NCBI GenBank assembly: GCA_023389455.1
Contig: JAEWEJ010000075.1
Location: 1 to 5,223, forward strand
Source: Actinomycetes bacterium
GTDB lineage: Bacteria > Actinomycetota > Actinomycetes > Actinomycetales > Cellulomonadaceae
Length of the DNA: 5,223 bases
Direction: 5' to 3'
Shown here: in pieces, positions 1-4,973 of the stretch
Position numbering within the stretch: position 1 is the first letter of the stretch
Layout: each line of letters opens with the position of its first letter
Position numbers and translations under genes: made by a program
Notes under the pieces: generated by a model
What the model was told of the DNA's origin: nothing
Databases searched by the model: none
What the model saw: the letters and a program-made list of their open reading frames with translations, nothing else

Positions 1-33
1 CGCGCCCAGCGGCGGGCGGCGCGGCGCGACCGG

Positions 34-1098
34 GTGCGTGCGCTGCCGCCGCACCTGCGTCGCCGGCGTCGGATGCTCCGGTGGAGCGCGCTGCCCGTGC
101 TGCTGCTGCTCGCGTTCGCGCTCACCCTGCTGCAGCTGGGCCCCCGGTACACGGCGGCTCGCGCGGCGTACGACGAGGACCGCACGTGGGAGTCCGTCAG
201 GCTCTTCGACGAGCTCGACGGGTGGGCTCTCGTCGAGCGGTGGAAGGGGCCGTTCAACACCGGGACGGCCCGCTACCGGGCCGGCATGCCGCGACTCGCC
301 GTCGACCATCTGGACCGGGCGCTGGAGCTGGTGCCGGACGAGCACCGCTGCACGGTGCAGACCAACCGGGTCCTGGCGCTGACGGCGAGCGAGGAGGAGA
401 CGACGCAGGAGGCCGAGGAGCAGCTCGCGTTCGCGCAGGCCGTGGCCGACGCGCTCGCGGCGCAGGCGGCCGGGGAGCCCTACGACGCCGAGGTGCTCGA
501 GCCCCCGTACGAGGGCGCCGACCCGCCCGTCGTCGCCGACGAGCTCTGGTACGCCGGCTACCTCTTCCGGCTCGCGGCCGACGACGCCGCGCTGCTCGCC
601 GAGGCGCTGGCCGACCCCGCCTGCCCGCCGCCGCCGTCGCAGGGCGGCGGAGGCGGCGAGGACGACCAGCAGGGTGGCGGCGGCGAGGACGACGACCAGC
701 AGGGCGGCGGCGGCGGCGAGGACGACGACCAGCAGGGCGGCGGCGGCCAGGACCAGCAGGGCGGCGGCCAGGACCAGCAGGGCGAGGACGACGCCGCCGC
801 TGCGGCCGAGCGCCGGATGCAGGACCTGCTCGGCGCGTCGACCGAGCTGGAGAACATGGGCCGGGCGGCCGAGGAGGGCACCCTCGAGGGCCGGCCCGAG
901 CTGGGGCGCGGGCAGCAGCAGGTGACCGACCCGGCCGAGGCCGAGGCCGAGCGGCGCCAGGAGCTGGCCGAGCGCAACGGGCAGTCCGGCGGCGGGGCGG
1001 GCGAGCAGCAGCCCGGGCCCGGGAGCGGCGCGGGCACCGCTCCCGGCGGTGGCGACGGTCCGGGGACGGGCGGAGGCACCGGGGGCCGGAACTGGTGA
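34..1098 (+). CDS. Membrane-anchored TPR-like protein with acidic Gly/Gln repeat, Bat-operon type
   Basis: A 354-residue protein; no named family is certain. A very basic N-terminus (residues 6-16, mostly Arg) precedes one hydrophobic helix (about 18-36), so a signal anchor with the remainder outside the cytoplasm is likely. Residues 45-120 look like a TPR-type helical segment, with FNTGTARYRAGMPRLAVDHL followed by LDRALELVPD. Residues 204-253 are a repeat of Gly runs alternating with E/D-D-Q-Q. A short charged helical stretch (about 255-320) and a Gly-rich tail ending in NW follow. One TM helix, TPR-like repeats and a Q/D/G-rich tail resemble BatC-like partners of MoxR/VWA clusters; that assignment is inference because the upstream neighbours are outside the window. 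The start is uncertain: GTG at 34 has no clear ribosome-binding site, the frame is open to the window edge, and ATG at 73 is an alternative. The HAD gene begins 38 nt downstream. Confidence 0.8.
   Translation: MRALPPHLRRRRRMLRWSALPVLLLLAFALTLLQLGPRYTAARAAYDEDRTWESVRLFDELDGWALVERWKGPFNTGTARYRAGMPRLAVDHLDRALELVPDEHRCTVQTNRVLALTASEEETTQEAEEQLAFAQAVADALAAQAAGEPYDAEVLEPPYEGADPPVVADELWYAGYLFRLAADDAALLAEALADPACPPPPSQGGGGGEDDQQGGGGEDDDQQGGGGGEDDDQQGGGGQDQQGGGQDQQGEDDAAAAAERRMQDLLGASTELENMGRAAEEGTLEGRPELGRGQQQVTDPAEAEAERRQELAERNGQSGGGAGEQQPGPGSGAGTAPGGGDGPGTGGGTGGRNW
640..792 (+). repeat. In-frame tandem repeat encoding Gly-run/Glu-Asp/Gln-Gln units
   Basis: Inside the membrane-anchored protein, five imperfect units of roughly 21-33 bp encode runs of 3-5 Gly followed by E-D-D-(D)-Q-Q (first three units) or Q-D-Q-Q (last two). 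The DNA alternates ggcggcggc with gaggacgacgaccagcag, so the repetition exists at DNA level as well as in the protein. All unit lengths are multiples of three, so copy-number change would keep the frame. The translated stretch is predicted to be disordered and strongly acidic. Confidence 0.85.
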
Positions 1099-1124
1099 CC
1101 GGTGGGGGCACCGCACAGCGGTGC

Positions 1125-1129
1125 GAGGA
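1125..1129 (+). promoter_or_regulatory. Ribosome-binding site deciding the HAD gene start
   Basis: GAGGA lies 7 nt before the GTG at 1137 and 13 nt before the GTG at 1143. The macro-domain gene has the same GAGGA with a 7-nt spacer, so 1137 is preferred. The G-run at 1132-1136 could instead serve the 1143 start, and the two choices differ by only two residues. Confidence 0.55.
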
Positions 1130-1136
1130 TCGGGGG

Positions 1137-2045
1137 GTGCCCGTGACAGAGCCCCACCCCACCGATCCCGGACCGCGCGACCCGGACGCTCCCGCCCCGA
1201 CGCCTCCCGCACCGGGTCCGACCGTCCCGCCCCTGCCCGACGTCGCCCCCGACGTCCGCCTGGTCGCCGTCGACATGGACGGGTCGCTGCTCGACGACGC
1301 CAAGCGGGTCGACCCGTCGTTCTGGCCGCTCCTCGACACCCTGGTGGCGCGCGGGGTGACGGTGTGCCCCGCGAGCGGCCGGCAGTACGCGACGCTGCGC
1401 CGCCAGCTCGGCCGTGACGACCTGGTGTACGTCGCCGAGAACGGCGCGCACGTCGTGCGCGACGGCACCATGCTCGCGGTCGACGGGCTCGCGCCGGAGG
1501 TGGCGCGGGACGTGGTCCGCCACGTGCGACGGGCGGCGGACGGCGGCGCGGACGTCGGGGTCGTGCTCTGCGGGCTGCGCAGCGCGTACGTGGAGCGCAC
1601 CGACGACGCCTTCCTCGCGCAGTGCGAGCCGTACTACGCGCTGCTGGAGCGGGTGCCGGACCTGACGGCCGTGGACGACACCGTCCTCAAGGTCGCGGTC
1701 TACGACTTCGGCCCGGCGGCCACCGGCGCGGGGCCCGCGCTCGCCCGCTTCGGCGACGTGGCGACGGTGCTGGTCAGCGGCGCCCACTGGGTGGACGTCA
1801 TGAGCCCGACGGCCGACAAGGGCCACGCGCTGCGCGAGGTCCAGGCCGCGCTGGGCATCGGCCCGGAGCAGACGGTCGCCTTCGGTGACTACTTCAACGA
1901 CGTCGGCATGCTCGACGCCGCCCGCTGGTCCTTCGCGATGGACAACGCGCACCCCGAGGTGCGGGCGCACGCGCGGTACGTCGCGCCGTCGAACAACGAC
2001 AACGGCGTGGTCCGCACGCTCCGGGCGCTGCTCCGGCTGCCCTGA
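1137..2045 (+). CDS. Cof-type HAD-IIB family hydrolase (sugar-phosphate/nucleotide phosphatase-like)
   Basis: A 302-residue HAD-superfamily phosphatase, expected to be cytoplasmic and to hydrolyse phosphate esters of small metabolites through an aspartyl-phosphate intermediate. All four HAD motifs are visible: motif I DMDGSLLDD with nucleophile Asp46 and acid/base Asp48; motif II in CPASGR (Ser80); motif III Lys228 in TADKGHAL; motif IV GDYFNDVGML (Asp251, Asn254, Asp255) binding Mg2+. The long stretch between motifs II and III fits the C2B cap of the Cof/IIB subfamily, whose members are usually about 260-290 residues. The first roughly 38 residues are a Pro/Asp-rich extension not typical of the family. 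No in-frame ATG, GTG or TTG lies between it and motif I, so it is probably translated. Substrate cannot be told from sequence. The gene follows the membrane protein by 38 nt on the same strand and may be co-transcribed with it. Confidence 0.93.
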   Translation: MPVTEPHPTDPGPRDPDAPAPTPPAPGPTVPPLPDVAPDVRLVAVDMDGSLLDDAKRVDPSFWPLLDTLVARGVTVCPASGRQYATLRRQLGRDDLVYVAENGAHVVRDGTMLAVDGLAPEVARDVVRHVRRAADGGADVGVVLCGLRSAYVERTDDAFLAQCEPYYALLERVPDLTAVDDTVLKVAVYDFGPAATGAGPALARFGDVATVLVSGAHWVDVMSPTADKGHALREVQAALGIGPEQTVAFGDYFNDVGMLDAARWSFAMDNAHPEVRAHARYVAPSNNDNGVVRTLRALLRLP

Positions 2046-2048
2046 CGC

Positions 2049-2082
2049 CGCCCGTCGGGTGCGCCCGGGCGCCGGACGGGCG
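2049..2082. terminator. Hairpin between convergent genes, probable bidirectional terminator
   Basis: cgcccgtc (2049-2056) pairs with gacgggcg (2075-2082), and the enclosed sequence contains the perfect 12-bp palindrome gcgcccgggcgc (2061-2072). It begins 3 bp after the HAD stop and lies 60 bp past the PIG-L stop on the other strand. No T-run follows, as is common in high-GC actinobacteria. In such GC-rich DNA some of this pairing could be chance. Confidence 0.5.
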
Positions 2083-2142
2083 CGCCCTCGTCCACCACCC
2101 GCGCGCCGGGGCGGACCTGCACCCGACCACCTGCACCGACCG

Positions 2143-2904
2143 TCAGCCGTCCTGGTCGCCCAGCACCGGCGGCGGCGCCTGCAGGTCGAACGCCCGCACC
2201 GTCACGGCGTGGGGCACCCCGGCCTGCCGGCCCTGCGCCGCGGTGAGCGCCGGGACGAGGTCCGCCGGCGCCGGGTGCCACGGCAGCAGCGCGAGGTACT
2301 CGCGGTGCGCCTCCAGGGAGGCGACCGACCGCTGCACGGCCTCGGGCGACACCGCCACCGCGTGCGTGGGGCGCGTGTCGCCCGTGACGAGCAGCCACCG
2401 CACCGCCCACGGCCCGAGGCCGGCGTCGAGCAGCTCGGGGAAGACCCACCGGTTGCCGGCGTCGCGCACGGCGTCGGCCGTCGCCAGGCCCGCCACCCGG
2501 TGGTCGGCCTGGTTGAGCCCGACGGACGTCTCCTCCTGCCAGCTCGTCGTCACCACGGCGTCCGGCCGGTACCGGCGGACCGCCTCCGCGATGTCCCGCC
2601 GCAGGTCCAGGCCGTACTGGAGGACGCCGTCGCGGTGCTCCAGGAAGTCGACCTGCGTGACCCCCACCGCGTGCGAGCCCTCGACCTGCTCGCGCATGCG
2701 CACCTGCGCCGTGTGGGCCGGCTCGGAGGAGTCCATGCCCGCCTCGCCGCGGGTCAGCAGCAGGTACGCGACGTCGACCCCGCGTGCCGTCCACGTCGCC
2801 ACCGCCGCCGAGGTCCCGTACTCCAGGTCGTCGGGGTGGGCGACGACGCACAGCACGCGCGTCACCGCGTCGTCGGGCAGCAGCGGCAGGGGCGTCTCGG
2901 CCAT
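2143..2904 (-). CDS. PIG-L/LmbE-family N-acyl-glucosamine-type deacetylase
   Basis: A 253-residue, probably cytoplasmic, Zn-dependent deacetylase of the PIG-L/LmbE family. The family removes acyl groups from N-acetylglucosamine-type substrates; in actinobacteria it includes MshB and Mca of mycothiol metabolism. The hallmark AHPDD lies at residues 22-26 (His23 and Asp26 as metal ligands, Asp25 as general base), after the beta strand VTRVLCVV. TRGEAGMDS (51-59) is the usual second loop, and QADHR (132-136) supplies the third metal ligand, His135. The protein is shorter than typical MshB or Mca (about 290-300 residues) and lacks features to assign it to either, so no symbol is given. ATG at 2904 is the most upstream start in this frame. 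No Shine-Dalgarno precedes it, but a -10-like hexamer sits at leaderless distance. It lies 109 bp downstream of the macro-domain gene on the same strand. Confidence 0.92.
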   Translation of the reverse strand: MAETPLPLLPDDAVTRVLCVVAHPDDLEYGTSAAVATWTARGVDVAYLLLTRGEAGMDSSEPAHTAQVRMREQVEGSHAVGVTQVDFLEHRDGVLQYGLDLRRDIAEAVRRYRPDAVVTTSWQEETSVGLNQADHRVAGLATADAVRDAGNRWVFPELLDAGLGPWAVRWLLVTGDTRPTHAVAVSPEAVQRSVASLEAHREYLALLPWHPAPADLVPALTAAQGRQAGVPHAVTVRAFDLQAPPPVLGDQDG

Positions 2905-2910
2905 GCGGCC

Positions 2911-2916
2911 ACGGTA
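2911..2916 (-). promoter_or_regulatory. -10 element of a putative leaderless promoter for the PIG-L gene
   Basis: On the minus strand TACCGT (matching TANNNT) ends exactly 6 nt before the ATG at 2904, which would place the transcription start on the A of the start codon. No ribosome-binding site is visible in the preceding 20 nt. The -35 position (about 2934-2939, GTGCCG) is weak. The pattern fits leaderless promoters common in actinobacteria, but a six-base motif alone is modest evidence. Confidence 0.45.
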
Positions 2917-3013
2917 GGCGGCGGGTCCCGGCCCGGCACCCGGGGACGTCGGCCTCGGGACCTCGGCCCGGGCGCCGACCGCAGGTGCGACGGCGGCTGT
3001 CGGGCCCCGGCTG

Positions 3014-3541
3014 TCAGCCGCGGGTGAGCGCGTCGTGGAACGCCGCGAGCAGCGGCGGGCTGAACAGCACGAAGCGGATCGTCGTCAGGGCGGTGCCGGG
3101 GTGCGCCGCCACCCAGGCGCGCGCGGCTCCGACGCTGACGTCCGCGGCCTGCGTGGCGTCCCAGCCGTAGACGCCCGCGCCGACCGCGGGCAGCGCCACG
3201 CTCGTGGCCCCGAGGCCCGCGGCGACGTCGAGGCTGGACGTGACGCACGAGGCCAGCAGCGCGGGGTCGGTCTGCCCGCGGTGCCGGTCGGGCCCGACCG
3301 TGTGCACCACCCACCGCGCGGGCAGGTCGAAGCCGGGCGTCGCGACGGCCTGCCCCACCGGCAACCCGTCCGGCAGCGTCGTGGCGCGCAGCTCGCGGCA
3401 CGCGGCGAGCAGCCGCGGACCGGCCGCGGCGTGGATCGCCCCGTCGACACCACCACCGCCGAGCAGCGAGGAGTTCGCGGCGTTGACGACGACGTCGACG
3501 TGCTGGCGGGTGATGTCCCCCTGGACGGTCTCGATGCCCAC
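3014..3541 (-). CDS. Macro-domain protein, MacroD-type ADP-ribose/O-acetyl-ADP-ribose hydrolase
   Basis: A 175-residue stand-alone macro domain, close to E. coli YmdB (177 residues). Family members bind ADP-ribose; the MacroD group hydrolyses O-acetyl-ADP-ribose and removes mono-ADP-ribose from acidic residues. The domain spans the whole protein: GDIT (8-11) for adenine contact, NAAN (20-23), the catalytic loop GGGGVDGAIHAAAG (28-41) with Asp33, PVGQAVATPGFDLPARWVVH (61-80), and the phosphate loop GAGVYGWD (121-128). The start is GTG at 3541, with GAGGA 7 nt upstream; the open frame extends further but has no family similarity or good start there. It is the first gene of a minus-strand pair with the PIG-L deacetylase. 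No convincing promoter was found in the 150 bp upstream. Confidence 0.93.
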   Translation of the reverse strand: MGIETVQGDITRQHVDVVVNAANSSLLGGGGVDGAIHAAAGPRLLAACRELRATTLPDGLPVGQAVATPGFDLPARWVVHTVGPDRHRGQTDPALLASCVTSSLDVAAGLGATSVALPAVGAGVYGWDATQAADVSVGAARAWVAAHPGTALTTIRFVLFSPPLLAAFHDALTRG

Positions 3542-3548
3542 GGCGACA

Positions 3549-3553
3549 TCCTC
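3549..3553 (-). promoter_or_regulatory. Ribosome-binding site fixing the macro-domain gene start
   Basis: GAGGA on the minus strand, 7 nt before the GTG at 3541. It selects this start over the much longer open frame reaching to 3799. The resulting protein begins directly at the first beta strand of the macro domain. Confidence 0.75.
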
Positions 3554-3690
3554 ACGCGAGGCCCGGCCGACGGCGAGCGCACCGCAGGTGCCCCGCCGCC
3601 CGTGACCCCGGGCGCAGCGATCCGACCGTCGACCGCGCCGCGGTCGCTCCCGGCGACACGTCCGCCCCGCTGCCGCCCCGGAACACGGCG

Positions 3691-3721
3691 AGGCCCCTCG
3701 GACGCTTACTCCGAGGGGCCT
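3691..3721. terminator. Hairpin copy A, terminator-like, 12-bp perfect stem
   Basis: aggcccctcgga (3691-3702) and tccgaggggcct (3710-3721) are perfect reverse complements with loop cgcttac. Two further pairs (3689-3690 with 3722-3723) lengthen the stem to 14 bp here. There is no T-run on either strand. The full 31 bp, loop included, recur at 4217-4247. The hairpin separates the macro-domain gene's upstream region from the segment to its right and could stop transcription from either side. Confidence 0.75.
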
Positions 3722-3774
3722 CGTACCGTCTCCCAGCGTACCGACGGGGCCCACCCGGACGGGTGATCGTGGGG

Positions 3775-3860
3775 CAGTGTGTCCACAGATTCTCTCCACA
3801 GCCCTGTGTCTGACCCATGGGTTCGCAGGTCGGCCTGTGGACGGACCTGTGGATGCAGTG
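3775..3860. promoter_or_regulatory. 86-bp imperfect palindrome with four TCCACAG motifs (operator or DnaA-box-like array)
   Basis: Two TCCACAG motifs read forward (3782-3788, 3795-3801) and two read in reverse as CTGTGGA (3835-3841, 3847-3853). They are placed symmetrically around the palindrome acccatgggt (3813-3822). The outer arms 3778-3788 and 3847-3857 pair over 11 positions with two G-T pairs; the inner arms pair over 10 of 11, one of them G-T. The site at 3779-3787 (GTGTCCACA) differs by one base from the actinobacterial DnaA box TTGTCCACA; the other three match DnaA-box consensus at 7 of 9. It lies about 30 bp upstream of a promoter-like sequence. Whether it binds DnaA, another regulator or only folds is unknown. 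Confidence 0.6.
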
Positions 3861-3888
3861 GTGGACGAACTCGGGGGACGACGCCCCC

Positions 3889-3917
3889 TTGTGGGCCTGC
3901 CGGGACAGGGCTAGAAC
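3889..3917 (+). promoter_or_regulatory. Putative sigma-70-type promoter in the gene-less region
   Basis: TTGTGG (3889-3894) and TAGAAC (3912-3917) are separated by exactly 17 bp, matching 3 of 6 and 4 of 6 consensus positions for -35 and -10. Transcription would begin near 3924 and run towards the hairpin at 4217-4247. No protein start with good signals follows. Support is moderate; motifs of this quality occur by chance, though TA-containing hexamers are rare in this GC-rich window. Confidence 0.35.
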
Positions 3918-3923
3918 TGGGTC

Positions 3924-4250
3924 ATCGACCTCGGCCGATCGCGGTCCACCAGCAGGAACGCTCCCCCCGGGAGCCTCCGGCCGGTGGCAGCGGCAGCCGG
4001 GGACGGACCGAACGGAGAACGTGCGGCATCTCGGTGGGGAGACCCGCCGACCTGTGGATGACGACGCAGGGACGCACCGGCACCGGGAGGTCGATCGTGG
4101 ACGTCCCGCCCGCGGCGGACCGGCTCGCCGGTCCCGTCGGGTGCCGGGGCGGAGCCGCACCGTCAACGGCGGCGTCGGCCACCGGGCGACCGGTGGCGCG
4201 CGACCCACGGTCGGGGAGGCCCCTCGGACGCTTACTCCGAGGGGCCTTCC
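3924..4250 (+). ncRNA. Candidate structured small RNA (about 325 nt)
   Basis: Between a promoter-like sequence and a terminator-like hairpin, several compact stem-loops follow one another on the plus strand: gctccc/gggagc (3960-3974); ggaccgg/ccggtcc with a 4-nt loop (4117-4134); ggtgc/gcacc (4140-4161); gccaccgg/ccggtggc with GNRA loop GCGA (4178-4197); then the 12-bp terminator stem. I do not recognise RNase P RNA, tmRNA, SRP RNA or a known riboswitch. The call is inference: hairpins are frequent in GC-rich DNA, and the segment may instead be decayed or purely regulatory. Confidence 0.3.
4217..4247. terminator. Hairpin copy B, terminator-like, identical to copy A
   Basis: The 12-bp perfect stem aggcccctcgga (4217-4228) and tccgaggggcct (4236-4247) with loop cgcttac is identical in all 31 bases to copy A. 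Flanking pairs (g4214-c4250, g4215-c4249, g4216-t4248) extend it. On the plus strand it could end the candidate RNA. On the minus strand it lies about 150 bp past the dtd stop and could end that transcript too. Confidence 0.75.
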
Positions 4251-4306
4251 TCATGCGTCGGGTACGCGCGGTCGCCTCGCCGGTCCGCAGGGGCGTGCCG
4301 CGCACC

Positions 4307-4394
4307 CGGCGCGGGCGTGCTGCGCAACCGGCACGGGCGTGCTGCGCCACCGGTCCGCAGGCGCTGCGCAACCGGCACGGGCGTGCGGGGCGGC
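4307..4394. repeat. 22-bp tandem repeat, four units, downstream of dtd
   Basis: Four contiguous 22-bp units start at 4307, 4329, 4351 and 4373, each beginning cgg. Units 1 and 2 differ at 2 of 22 positions; unit 4 matches unit 2 at 18 of 22; unit 3 matches unit 1 at 16 of 22. The core is cacgggcgtgctgcgc. A further related piece (cggtccgcag, 4281-4290, repeated at 4351-4360) precedes them. The period is not a multiple of three and no gene covers it. It ends 6 bp before the dtd stop codon, so it would lie in the 3' untranslated part of the dtd transcript. Confidence 0.8.
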
Positions 4395-4399
4395 GCGGC

Positions 4400-4837
4400 T
4401 CAGGCCCCGGGCGCCGACTCCACGAGGATCGTCACCGGGCCGTCGTTGACCAGCTCGACCGCCATGTCGGCACCGAACCGGCCCGTCGCGACCTCGAGGC
4501 CCCGGGCACGCAGCGCGGCGACCACGGCGTCGACGAGGGGCTCGGCCACGGGCCCCGGTGCGGCGGCGTTCCACGTGGGACGGCGGCCCTTGCGGACGTC
4601 GGCGTACAGCGTGAACTGGCTGACGACGAGCACGGGTGCGCCCACGTCGACCGCCGAGCGCTCGTCGCGCAGGATCCGCAGCTCCGCGATCTTGCGGGCG
4701 ACGACCTCGACCTGCGCGGGCCCGTCCCCGGGTGTCACACCGACGAGCGCGAGCAGCCCGGGCCGGTCGATCTGCCCGACGACCTCGCCGTCCACGCGCA
4801 CGGCGGCGCGCGTGACGCGCTGCACCACCGCTCTCAC
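4400..4837 (-). CDS. dtd: D-aminoacyl-tRNA deacylase
   Basis: A 145-residue protein, the same length as E. coli Dtd. The cytoplasmic enzyme hydrolyses D-aminoacyl-tRNAs (and glycine mischarged on tRNA-Ala), protecting translation; it acts as a homodimer. The N-terminus MRAVVQRVTRAAVRVDGEVV is canonical. SQFTLYA (73-79) is the first active-site signature, with Thr76 in the catalytic motif. KGRRP (83-87) follows, and NDGPVT (131-136) holds the Gly-cisPro pair (133-134) that enforces chiral selection. The start is GTG at 4837, preceded by GGGAGG with a 7-nt spacer; an upstream in-frame start at 4870 would only add a basic extension absent from the family. It lies 136 bp downstream of the asparaginase-family gene on the same strand and has a tandem repeat and a terminator-like hairpin after it. 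Confidence 0.97.
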   Translation of the reverse strand: MRAVVQRVTRAAVRVDGEVVGQIDRPGLLALVGVTPGDGPAQVEVVARKIAELRILRDERSAVDVGAPVLVVSQFTLYADVRKGRRPTWNAAAPGPVAEPLVDAVVAALRARGLEVATGRFGADMAVELVNDGPVTILVESAPGA

Positions 4838-4844
4838 CGGCTGA

Positions 4845-4850
4845 CCTCCC
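4845..4850 (-). promoter_or_regulatory. Strong ribosome-binding site for dtd
   Basis: GGGAGG on the minus strand, 7 nt before the GTG at 4837. It decides this start over the upstream in-frame codon at 4870. Confidence 0.8.
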
Positions 4851-4973
4851 GACCGACCCCGGCGACGCACGCGGTGCGCCTCGCCGCGCTCCCCGTACCG
4901 GCACCCGGCAGCCCGCCGACACCGTGCAGCCGGCCGGCACCCGGCCCGCGGACGTCCCGCCGTCCTGCCGCCG

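Larger units (their letters stand above)
3542..4399. other. 858-bp gene-less region with palindrome, twin hairpins and tandem repeat
   Basis: No convincing protein gene lies here. Open frames on both strands read through the strong hairpins, give Arg/Pro/Gly-rich products without domains, and have poor ribosome-binding sites. In order it holds: 3542-3690, the upstream region of the macro-domain gene with nothing assigned; 3691-3721, hairpin copy A; 3775-3860, a large dyad of TCCACAG motifs in visibly less GC-rich DNA; 3889-3917, a promoter-like sequence; 3924-4216, a hairpin-rich stretch; 4217-4247, hairpin copy B; and 4281-4394, a tandem repeat behind dtd. Confidence 0.75.

Noticed and set aside
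81..1136. Upstream extension of the HAD reading frame as a long Arg/Gly/Ala-rich protein
   Set aside because: It overlaps the membrane-protein gene in another frame, has shadow-type composition, and is open only because GC-rich DNA lacks stops. HAD motifs start after 1250.
254..1970. Two long minus-strand open frames opposite the first two genes
   Set aside because: Arg/Pro/Ser-rich or low-complexity products without domains, antisense to well-supported genes.
2924..2962. Inverted repeat ggtcccg/cgggacc between the macro-domain and PIG-L genes as a terminator
   Set aside because: Only 7 bp with a 25-nt loop in very GC-rich DNA; chance pairing is likely.
3775..3860. Chromosomal replication origin
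   Set aside because: DnaA-box-like motifs are few and mostly imperfect, there is no AT-rich unwinding region, and neither dnaA nor dnaN is nearby.
3552..4371. Minus-strand open frames across the gene-less region, including a longer macro-domain N-terminus to 3799
   Set aside because: They translate the hairpins into the same basic peptide, show no family similarity, and the macro-domain gene has a well-placed ribosome-binding site at GTG 3541.
4307..4394. CRISPR array
   Set aside because: Units are contiguous with no spacers, only 22 bp long, and no cas genes are present.
3817..4449. Plus-strand 210-codon open frame starting at ATG 3817
   Set aside because: The ATG is the centre of the palindrome, the frame runs through the 4217-4247 hairpin, the tandem repeat and the dtd end, and the product has no recognisable domain.
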